A stretch of DNA of 16,902 bases from assembly GCA_041180805.1 (NCBI GenBank), contig JBEGQX010000003.1, forward strand, positions 1-16,902, given 5' to 3'. This document shows positions 7,530 to 14,035 of the stretch, in pieces; positions within the stretch are counted from its first letter, which is position 1, and each line of letters begins with the position of its first letter. A program made the translations under genes and the position numbers. The notes beneath the pieces were generated by a model. That model did no database searches. It was not told the DNA's origin and saw only the letters and a list, made by a program, of their open reading frames with translations. The stretch comes from JBEGQX01 sp041180805 (lineage in GTDB: Bacteria > Planctomycetota > Planctomycetia > Gemmatales > Gemmataceae).

Positions 7530-9373
7530 TGTCCGAACTCTCCCATCAGCATCATTCACCGGGGTTCCTCAAGAAGTACCTCTTTTCGGAAGATCACAAG
7601 GTTATCGGTATCCAGTTTCTTTTCACTGGCTTGGTGTTCTTTGGAATCGGTGGCATTCTCGCCCTTATGGTACGATTGCAACTTGCCTGGCCGGATGGGA
7701 ATCTTCCCTATATCGGCAAATGGTTTCCCCAGGCCTGGGGTGGCAAAATGTCACCCGACTTTTACTCCATGCTTTTCACCATGCACGCCAGTGTGATGAT
7801 CTTTTTCGTGGTTATCCCCTGGCTGACAGGGGCGTTTGGCAACTTCCTGATCCCACTTATGATCGGCGCCGGGGACATGGCTTTTCCCAAGCTGAACATG
7901 CTTTCCTACTGGGTGCTTTGGCCCGCCTTCATCATCATTTGTTGCAGTTTCTTTGTGGATGGTGGCGCAGCGGGTTCTGGCTGGACTGCATACCCCACTC
8001 TGTCGAACACCAATGCCGAGGCCGGACTCGAAGCCCCGGTCGCCAAGGAAGGTGAACAGGCCAAAAAGGAACCCTACTCACTTTTCAAGGATGATTCCCG
8101 AAACTCACCCGCCGCCTCGGGCTCGGGAATGGGGCAGATTCTCTGGCTGGTTTCCCTGCTTTTTGTCGGCATCGGCTCCATGATGGGTTCGGTCAATTAC
8201 ATCACCACCATCCTGAATATGCGGGCACCGGGAATGTCTCTGATGCGCATGCCCCTCACGGTCTGGTCCTTGTTCATCACCGCGGTACTTCAGGCCCTGG
8301 CACTGCCGGTTCTCACCGTGGCGCTGATTCTTCAGTTGTTGGACAAGCTGATCGCCACCAACTTTTTCCTGCCCCCCGGTGGCATGACATTCGGCAACTG
8401 GCAGACCACCCCGGGCGGTGGGCAACCATTGTTGTGGCAGCATTTGTTCTGGTTTTACTCGCACCCGGCCGTTTACATCATGATTCTTCCGGCCATGGGT
8501 ATCGTCTCGGAAGTGCTTGCCACCTTTTCGCGCAAGCCACTGTTCGGCTACAAACCCATGGTGTTCTCGATGGCTGGAATCGCCGGGCTGGGCTTTATAG
8601 TCTGGGGCCATCACATGTTCCAAAGTGGCATGGATCCCCGCCTTGGCACCGGGTTCATGCTTGCCACCATCATGATCGCCCTGCCCAGCGCGGTTAAAAC
8701 CTTCAACTGGCTGGCAACGCTTTGGGGTGCAAACATCCAGTTCACCTCCGCCATGCTCAACGCCATGGCCTTTGTCTCCATGTTTGTCATCGGCGGGCTA
8801 AGTGGTATCTTCATGGCGGCCACGCCCGTGGATGTTTATTTCCACGATACCTACTTCATTGTGGCTCACATCCACTATGTGCTTTTCATGAGCAGCATCT
8901 TTGGAATCTTTGCGGGGTTCATCTATTGGTTTCCCAAGATGTTTGGCAGACTGATGAACGAACCTCTTGGAAAGCTTCACTTCCTGCTGACATTCGTTTT
9001 TGGAAACCTAACCTTTTTCCCCATGCACATTCTTGGCATTGGCGGCCATCCAAGAAGGTACTACGACCCAACCATCTACCAGTATCTGGAAAACCTGCAA
9101 CCCCTGAACCAGTTCATGACCATTTGCGCCCTGATGCTCGGGTTAAGCCAGTTGATCTTCGTGTTCAACTTTTTCTATTCACTGGTGTTTGGCAAAAAGG
9201 CGGACAAAAATCCCTGGGGGGCCAACTCGCTCGAATGGGAGGCTCCTTCCCCACCGCCCCATGGAAACTTTGAATCGATTCCCCGGGTTTACCGCGGGCC
9301 CTACGAATACGCGGTGGATGGCCCAACCGACAACCTGCCGCAGGCAACCCCGCTGGGAGCAACACACTCATGA
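7529..9373 (+). CDS. coxA: Cytochrome c oxidase subunit I, A2-type heme-copper oxidase
   Basis: 614 residues, about 12 membrane helices; catalytic subunit that reduces oxygen to water and pumps protons. Ligands visible: low-spin heme His86 (TMHAS) and His449; heme a3 His447 (AHIH); CuB His312, His361 and His362 (GHHMF); cross-linking Tyr316 (HPAVY). Proton routes: D-channel Asp116, Asn105 and Asn123; K-channel Lys390 (PSAVKTF). The helix VI motif is YSHPAVY (310-316), not GHPEVY, so the glutamate of A1 oxidases is replaced by the Tyr-Ser pair that defines the A2 group. Residues about 160-200 are a charged insertion in the III-IV loop, on the periplasmic side. The C-terminus ends in the usual NPWGANSLEWEAPSPPPHGNF-like tail. 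Starts at the coxB stop, overlaps ctaA by ATGA. Confidence 0.98.
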   Translation: MSELSHQHHSPGFLKKYLFSEDHKVIGIQFLFTGLVFFGIGGILALMVRLQLAWPDGNLPYIGKWFPQAWGGKMSPDFYSMLFTMHASVMIFFVVIPWLTGAFGNFLIPLMIGAGDMAFPKLNMLSYWVLWPAFIIICCSFFVDGGAAGSGWTAYPTLSNTNAEAGLEAPVAKEGEQAKKEPYSLFKDDSRNSPAASGSGMGQILWLVSLLFVGIGSMMGSVNYITTILNMRAPGMSLMRMPLTVWSLFITAVLQALALPVLTVALILQLLDKLIATNFFLPPGGMTFGNWQTTPGGGQPLLWQHLFWFYSHPAVYIMILPAMGIVSEVLATFSRKPLFGYKPMVFSMAGIAGLGFIVWGHHMFQSGMDPRLGTGFMLATIMIALPSAVKTFNWLATLWGANIQFTSAMLNAMAFVSMFVIGGLSGIFMAATPVDVYFHDTYFIVAHIHYVLFMSSIFGIFAGFIYWFPKMFGRLMNEPLGKLHFLLTFVFGNLTFFPMHILGIGGHPRRYYDPTIYQYLENLQPLNQFMTICALMLGLSQLIFVFNFFYSLVFGKKADKNPWGANSLEWEAPSPPPHGNFESIPRVYRGPYEYAVDGPTDNLPQATPLGATHS

Positions 9374-10509
9374 TGAATTCCATCCATGCGAATGGCGTTT
9401 CCAAGGTTGTCAGGCTTGCCTGCTGGCTTGCCGTATGTTTGGTTTTAGCCCTCTTGGTTCTGGGAACGCTGATCACCACTTACCGGGTTGGAATGGTGGA
9501 TCCCATATGGCCAACCGAGCCCTGGTTTCTCCTGAGCCAGGATTGGAAGGAACCCTCGCCCGGTTATTTCATCGAACACATTCACCGGGTGGCAGGTTAC
9601 CTCAGCGGGTTCGCCATCCTGGGCATGGTAATTCTGACTTGGAACACCACGGGTGGAACATTCCGCAAGGGAATGACGAACGCCGGCCTGGTTGCCGTGT
9701 CCGTGGGTGTGGCAATCGCCATGACCAGTGTGGACCGGAGTAAGGCTGCCGCCGATCCCGTTGGCGCGGTGAACCAGAAAGTTCTGGGTATTGGCCTGGG
9801 CATAGCGCTGGTTTCGGCGCTGGTTTCAATTGCAAGGGCCATCACCTCCATCAAGAAGAATGAACCGAACGCAGGCCTTAGAATGCTGGCCCTTTTGGCA
9901 TACCTTGGCGTCATTCTGCAGGGGCTTTTGGGCGGGCTTCGTGTTTACCTGAACGCGCTGGTGGGCCCCGAACTGGCCACTGTTCATGGTGCTTCAGGCC
10001 AGCTTGTTTTCTGTTTGGTGTTTGGTACCGCACTGCTCGCATCATCCCCCGCCATTATCCCGGCGCTGGAATCAAAAGATCTGCGCCTGCTTCCCAAGAT
10101 CGGCTGGATGCTTTTTTGTGTTCTGGTCGTACAACTTGTCTGGGCGGTGATTGTCCGGCATGGCGGCGCTCGTTGGGCACAAAGAATGCACCTGATCACC
10201 GCATTTATCGCCTTCGGGGTTGTCGCCTGGATTTCCCTGAAAATGACACAAAGCGGCAGGGCAAGAAGCTACCTTAAGCCCTACACCATTCTTCTTGGTG
10301 CGATTGTGTTTGTGCAGGTGGTTCTCGGCGTTGAGGCCTGGATGGGCAAGTTTGGCACTGGCAGGCCTGTCATCCAGGAAGCAACCACCTTTGGCCAGGC
10401 CACGGTGCGAACTCTGCACGCCATGGTGGGTGCGATCCTTCTGGTGGTTTCCTTCGGAGCCGCCATACGAATTCAGCAGGCGAAACGCGCGGAGGTACAG
10501 GCGCCATGA
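9370..10509 (+). CDS. ctaA: Heme A synthase (COX15/CtaA family)
   Basis: 379 residues, about eight membrane helices. It oxidises the C8 methyl of heme O to give heme A for the oxidase. The family motif ExxHR is at Glu69-His72-Arg73 (EHIHR), after TYRVGMVDPIWPTEPW, which stands where other members have a Gly-rich loop ending in DWP. Further conserved histidines are His206 (TVHGASGQ), His274 (QRMHLITAF) and His350 (RTLHAMVG); these four are the expected heme ligands of the two four-helix halves. A basic loop (DRSKAAADPVGAVNQK, about 119-137) and a second one near 160-170 make it longer than many bacterial CtaA proteins. The start ATG overlaps the coxA stop (ATGA); an ATG one codon later is equally possible. 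It overlaps ctaB by four bases. Confidence 0.94.
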   Translation: MMNSIHANGVSKVVRLACWLAVCLVLALLVLGTLITTYRVGMVDPIWPTEPWFLLSQDWKEPSPGYFIEHIHRVAGYLSGFAILGMVILTWNTTGGTFRKGMTNAGLVAVSVGVAIAMTSVDRSKAAADPVGAVNQKVLGIGLGIALVSALVSIARAITSIKKNEPNAGLRMLALLAYLGVILQGLLGGLRVYLNALVGPELATVHGASGQLVFCLVFGTALLASSPAIIPALESKDLRLLPKIGWMLFCVLVVQLVWAVIVRHGGARWAQRMHLITAFIAFGVVAWISLKMTQSGRARSYLKPYTILLGAIVFVQVVLGVEAWMGKFGTGRPVIQEATTFGQATVRTLHAMVGAILLVVSFGAAIRIQQAKRAEVQAP

Positions 10510-11408
10510 CAACCGTTGCCTCCTCGGCCTTGAAAACCCGATTGCTGGATTTCCTGGATCTGACCAAGCCCCGCATTGGAACGATGGTCATGGTTTCCGT
10601 GGCTGCGGGCGGTGCTTTCGCCGGTGCAACCTGGGCCGATCTTTGGGTGGTTTTGAACACCGTGATTGGCACCACGCTGGTGGCTGCAGGCGCCGGCGCG
10701 CTGAACCATGTCTGGGAAAGAAACACCGACCTGCTTATGCCCCGAACCGCAAACAGGCCTCTTCCGGGCGGTCGGCTTACCACCCTGGAAGCTCTTTTAT
10801 TCGGCCTGCTTCTTGGGTTGGGTGGCACGGGTTATCTGCTGCTCACCGTTCCACACAAGCTAACCGCGGGTCTGGCCTTCTTCACCCTGGTGTCTTATGT
10901 CTTCATCTACACACCCATGAAGCAATGGTCCACCTGGAACACCCTGGTGGGCGCGGTGCCCGGGGCCATGCCTCCCCTGATTGGCTGGGTTGGGGTTCGG
11001 GGAACCCTGGATTGGGAAGGCATCACCCTGTTCATGATTCTTTTCATCTGGCAGATACCACACTTCCTGGCCATCGCCTGGCTGTATCGCGACCAGTACG
11101 CCATGGGTGGGCATAAAATGCTAAGCTCCTTCGACCCTAACGGCGACATGACTTCATTGCAAATGAGGGCATACTGCCTGGCGCTTATTCCGGTAAGTCT
11201 TGTGCCAATCCTGATCCACGCAGCCGGTGTTCTCTACCTGTTCGGAGCAGCCCTTCTCGGATTGTTTTTCCTTCTGAAGGCCATGTCTTTTCACAGGGAA
11301 AGAACCATGCAAAACGCCCGCAGTGTGCTAAGGGCCTCTCTGGTTTATCTTCCTGGCATCTGGGCCATTCTGGTTGCCGACCACCTGCTTCGCACCCTGA
11401 TTCGTTAA
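10506..11408 (+). CDS. ctaB: Protoheme IX farnesyltransferase (heme O synthase)
   Basis: 300 residues, UbiA prenyltransferase superfamily, about nine membrane helices. It adds a hydroxyethylfarnesyl group to heme B to give heme O, the substrate of the CtaA encoded just before it. Motifs: LTKPRIGTMVM (19-29); first Asp-rich motif NHVWERNTDLLMPRT (67-81) leading to NRPLPGG; second region WQIPHFLAIAWLYRDQYAMGG with the Tyr-Arg-Asp. One substitution is seen against the common D-R-D-x-D pattern: E-R-N-T-D, with the final Asp75 kept. Start ATG overlaps the ctaA TGA (ATGA), so the two heme enzymes are coupled. Nine nt separate it from coxC. Confidence 0.96.
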   Translation: MTTVASSALKTRLLDFLDLTKPRIGTMVMVSVAAGGAFAGATWADLWVVLNTVIGTTLVAAGAGALNHVWERNTDLLMPRTANRPLPGGRLTTLEALLFGLLLGLGGTGYLLLTVPHKLTAGLAFFTLVSYVFIYTPMKQWSTWNTLVGAVPGAMPPLIGWVGVRGTLDWEGITLFMILFIWQIPHFLAIAWLYRDQYAMGGHKMLSSFDPNGDMTSLQMRAYCLALIPVSLVPILIHAAGVLYLFGAALLGLFFLLKAMSFHRERTMQNARSVLRASLVYLPGIWAILVADHLLRTLIR

Positions 11409-11417
11409 GGACGATCG

Positions 11418-12320
11418 ATGAGCCAGAACCAGTCCACCACCAATCTTCCAATCAGTAACGGCAAGCTTGCCATGTGGCTTTTCCTTGCCACGGAAATCAT
11501 GTTCTTCACGGGTATGCTGGCAACCTGCATGCTGCTACGGGAAAGCGCACGGGTACCCGGCCCAGGCGTGGCGGCCTGGCCCAACCCCAAAACCGTGCAT
11601 CTGGAACCCTGGATCGGCGCCATCAACACCGTCATCCTCATCACCAGCAGCCTGCTTGCGCTTTTTTCCATCCAGGAACTCAGGGCTGGTAACCCGTCCA
11701 AGGCCACGCGCTTTCTGGGAGCCACCATCCTTCTGGGGGTTGTGTTCCTGGGAATCAAGGCCACCGAGTACCGATCCAAGTTTGAACACGGGCTACTGCC
11801 TGGCAAGATCGGCGAATGCGTGGGTGGTCTTAGCCCGGAAAATGAAAAACTGCTCCTGCCAAATGGGGTTGCCTATGTAAGAAAAGTACAGGAAAAACTC
11901 CGCTCCATCACCCAGGGGGTTAACCAGGAAAACTTCGCCACCCAGAAGGAAGATGTCAAAAAATGCCACGCTTTGCTGCAGCTTACCCTCGATAGCAAAG
12001 ATTCCAAGAATGATTACATCCGTCCGCTGACACCCGGCCAGCTTGGGGACAAGGTAAATGAACTGATCGCGCAATACCCCCAACTGCACCTTCCACCCGC
12101 CATACCGAATGGCAACCTTTGGGCTTCCTGCTACTTTGCCCTGACCGGCATCCATGCCATCCATGTGATATGCGGCCTGGTCGCTTTTCTGGTGTTGTTC
12201 CTCGCCGGATTGATGGGCAAGCTGCAAAACCATTTTGCCGCATTGGAGCTTACCGGGCTGTACTGGCATTTTGTGGATCTGGTATGGCTGGTTATCTACC
12301 CCATTCTTTACATTCTTTAG
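11418..12320 (+). CDS. coxC: Cytochrome c oxidase subunit III with large periplasmic-side insertion
   Basis: 300 residues with five membrane helices, matching helices III to VII of the seven-helix form. Conserved marks: LFLATEIMFFTGML (helix III, Glu26), NTVILITSSL (IV), LGIKATEYRSKFEHGLLPG (V), YFALTGIHAIHVICGL (VI), TGLYWHFVDLVWLVIYPILYIL (VII). Between helices V and VI, where typical members have a short loop, about 100 residues (130-228) form a charged, probably helical insertion with two cysteines, Cys134 and Cys183. By the known topology this loop is periplasmic. Subunit III stabilises the catalytic core and proton uptake. AAGGA lies seven nt before the ATG. The subunit call is certain; the insertion's role is unknown. 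Confidence 0.95.
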   Translation: MSQNQSTTNLPISNGKLAMWLFLATEIMFFTGMLATCMLLRESARVPGPGVAAWPNPKTVHLEPWIGAINTVILITSSLLALFSIQELRAGNPSKATRFLGATILLGVVFLGIKATEYRSKFEHGLLPGKIGECVGGLSPENEKLLLPNGVAYVRKVQEKLRSITQGVNQENFATQKEDVKKCHALLQLTLDSKDSKNDYIRPLTPGQLGDKVNELIAQYPQLHLPPAIPNGNLWASCYFALTGIHAIHVICGLVAFLVLFLAGLMGKLQNHFAALELTGLYWHFVDLVWLVIYPILYIL

Positions 12321-12330
12321 GATTCACCCC

Positions 12331-12618
12331 ATGACCACGGAAAACACCGAATCCAAAACCTCGCTTGTTGCCACCGCGGCAATCCTAATGGTGGGGGCGC
12401 TTCTTTTTCCCCTTGTCGGCCCATCCATGCAGGGTGCCAACAAGGCGTGGTTTGTTGCCGGGCTTTCCCTGGTGTTGGTTTTCATCACCTCTTTCCAGTT
12501 CATGCATCTTAGGCACGATGGCAAAAAACTCTGGCTGGTGCTGGTGCCAACCATCATTCTGGGCATGGTGATTCTCGCGGCGCTACTTCCCGACACCGTT
12601 CTTTACCGGAGCCGGTAA
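12331..12618 (+). CDS. coxD: Small subunit IV of cytochrome c oxidase (CoxD/CyoD-like)
   Basis: 95 residues with three hydrophobic helices at about 12-30, 38-57 and 67-86 (FPLVGPSMQG, LVLVFITSFQFMHLRHD, LVLVPTIILGMVILAALLP). The FQFMHLR segment between the second and third helices is typical of prokaryotic subunit IV (CyoD/CtaF-like) proteins. I chose the ATG at 12331, ten nt after coxC, preceded by GGATT. A longer open frame back to 12235 lies inside coxC and would add a stretch that does not resemble the family. Role: small accessory subunit that helps assemble or stabilise the core. The TAA directly abuts the ATG of the SCO gene. Confidence 0.88.
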   Translation: MTTENTESKTSLVATAAILMVGALLFPLVGPSMQGANKAWFVAGLSLVLVFITSFQFMHLRHDGKKLWLVLVPTIILGMVILAALLPDTVLYRSR

Positions 12619-13239
12619 ATGCTGAAGTATTCGGGAATGCTGTTCCTGCTATTGGCAATCCCTGGTTTGCCAGGCTGTGGGAAACACGAACACCTACCAG
12701 ATTTTGGCAAAGTCGCAGATTTCAAGTTTCAGGAAAGGTCCGGCAAGGAAATATCCCTGGAACAAATGCAAGGCAAAGTCTGGCTGGCTTCCTTTGTATT
12801 CACCCGCTGCACAGGCCCATGCCCTCAGGTGTGCGCAACCCTGGCAAGTTTGCAGGAACAGCTCAAAAACCAACCCCATGTGCAGATTGTAACCTTTACC
12901 GTGGATCCCGATCGCGACAATCCCAAAGAACTTGACCAATACGCTTCCAACTTCCAGGCCGACCCCAACCGATGGTGGTTCCTCACGGGCAAAGAGGAAG
13001 AATTGCACAAGCTCATCCGCGAAAGCTTCAAGCTTGCCGTGGGCCGTAACCCGGCGGAACTTGCCAAGCCCGGCATGGAATTTATCCATAGCCCAAGGAT
13101 TGTACTGGTGGATAAAAAGGGTGTCATCCGTGGTTATTACGAGGGAACACCCACCGACATGGAAGGCAAGAAGATCGACACTTACGAACCCGGAATTCAG
13201 AAACTTTTGGCAGCCTCGAAGGCACTGGCATCGGAGTAA
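12619..13239 (+). CDS. sco1: SCO1/SenC-type copper chaperone lipoprotein
   Basis: 206 residues. The N-terminus is a lipoprotein signal with lipobox LPGC (Cys20), so the protein is anchored on the outer face of the cytoplasmic membrane. The thioredoxin-like domain holds the copper-binding set of SCO proteins: Cys64 and Cys68 in FTRCTGPCPQVC, and His157 in FIHSPRIVLVD. VQIVTFTVDPDRDNP is the usual central strand. There is an extra cysteine just after the site (CPQVC, Cys72). Family role: delivers copper to, or reduces the thiols of, the CuA site of subunit II. It starts immediately at the coxD stop and ends two nt before the DUF420 gene, which fits a maturation role in this operon. Confidence 0.95.
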   Translation: MLKYSGMLFLLLAIPGLPGCGKHEHLPDFGKVADFKFQERSGKEISLEQMQGKVWLASFVFTRCTGPCPQVCATLASLQEQLKNQPHVQIVTFTVDPDRDNPKELDQYASNFQADPNRWWFLTGKEEELHKLIRESFKLAVGRNPAELAKPGMEFIHSPRIVLVDKKGVIRGYYEGTPTDMEGKKIDTYEPGIQKLLAASKALASE

Positions 13240-13241
13240 CC

Positions 13242-13694
13242 ATGGATTTCCTCAATCAGGTGATCTCGCCCGGCTGGAACGCTAGCCTTAACGCGCTTGC
13301 GGGAGTGCTTATCGTGCTGGGGTTCCTTGCCATCAAGGTGCTGAAAAACCAGCCCCTGCACAAGGTGCTGATGCTGGCCGCCGTTGCCACCAGCGCTGTT
13401 TTTTTGGGCTCTTACCTCTATTACCATCTGGTCATCAAGGGTAGCGTCGCGACCGCATTCAAAGATCGCAACCCCGCCGCCCCAGAAGCGGTTCGCTATC
13501 TTTATTATGCGATCCTTCTCACCCATACAATCCTGGCGATCGTGGTTACGCCCATGATTCTCGTCACGGTGTACCGGGGGTTGAAAAACCAACTCGCACA
13601 GCATTTGCGACTGGCCCGCTGGACTTTTCCCATCTGGCTCTATGTTTCCATTACCGGGGTCGTGGTATACTTTATGCTGTACCGCATGTACTAG
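13242..13694 (+). CDS. DUF420 membrane protein (CtaM/YozB-like oxidase assembly factor)
   Basis: 150 residues with four predicted membrane helices. DUF420 marks are visible: His40 (PLHKVLM), His62 (LYYHLVIKG), His95 (LLTHTILA) and His121, the last followed by the conserved block from RWTFPIWLYVSITG to VVYFMLY at the C-terminus. These conserved membrane histidines suggest metal or heme handling. Known relatives, B. subtilis YozB and S. aureus CtaM, are needed for heme-copper oxidase activity or maturation. Position after SCO in the oxidase operon supports the same role. The ATG lies two nt after the SCO stop and uses GGAG inside the SCO reading frame, five nt upstream. The biochemical activity of the family is not settled. 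Confidence 0.9.
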   Translation: MDFLNQVISPGWNASLNALAGVLIVLGFLAIKVLKNQPLHKVLMLAAVATSAVFLGSYLYYHLVIKGSVATAFKDRNPAAPEAVRYLYYAILLTHTILAIVVTPMILVTVYRGLKNQLAQHLRLARWTFPIWLYVSITGVVVYFMLYRMY

Positions 13695-13708
13695 GGGAAC
13701 AGGCAACC

Positions 13709-13969
13709 ATGCGAATGAAGCTGCTAAAAATCACTCTTGCCATTTTGTTTGTTTTCCTGGTTCTGGAATGCAAGTCCGCAAACGCCTGCCCCAACTGCAG
13801 GGATGCCACCAAGGCCACTCCCGGTGCATCCTCCGAATCCCAGTTTCGCGAAGCCCAGGCATTTAATCGCAGCATCTATGTTATGGCGGGAATGCCCTTT
13901 GTTCTGCTGGGCGGTTTCAGCCTGGCCTTCTATCGAATGTCCAGATCCAATCCAAGCTCCCCCAACTGA
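13709..13969 (+). CDS. Small exported membrane protein with CPNC motif, last gene of oxidase operon
   Basis: 86 residues. I do not recognise a named family. Visible parts: an N-terminal signal-like helix (KLLKITLAILFVFLVL) with a possible cleavage ANA before Cys27; a CPNC motif (27-30) followed by RDATKATP; a polar linker; one membrane helix at about 56-75 (MAGMPFVLLGGFSLAF); a short basic tail. The cysteine pair would sit in the periplasm right after the signal, held near the membrane by the C-terminal helix. The start ATG follows GGGGA by about ten nt, 14 nt after DUF420. Its place after SCO and DUF420 suggests a part in copper or thiol handling for CuA or CuB. Another option is a lipoprotein with Cys27 acylated, which would use up the first cysteine. 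It appears intact. Confidence 0.75.
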   Translation: MRMKLLKITLAILFVFLVLECKSANACPNCRDATKATPGASSESQFREAQAFNRSIYVMAGMPFVLLGGFSLAFYRMSRSNPSSPN

Positions 13970-13978
13970 TGGGACACT

Positions 13979-14017
13979 AAAAAACACAAGGCCCCCTGCG
14001 CTTGGCAGAGAGCCTTG
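13979..14017 (-). terminator. Rho-independent terminator of the giant minus-strand gene
   Basis: Read on the minus strand from 14017: a 12-nt arm CAAGGCTCTCTG, a 7-nt loop, then CAGGGGGCCTTG, giving a full 12-bp stem with two G-U pairs, followed by TG and six T residues (13984-13979). It lies 18 nt after the TAG at 14036. On the plus strand the two wobble pairs become A-C mismatches and no T run follows, so it should act only on the minus strand. No plus-strand terminator for the oxidase operon was found in this gap. Confidence 0.82.
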
Positions 14018-14035
14018 CTGCCTGTGGGGATAGCC

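Noticed and set aside
12235..12330. Upstream extension of the coxD frame
   Set aside because: It lies within coxC and adds residues unlike subunit IV; the ATG at 12331 has a ribosome site and the right length.
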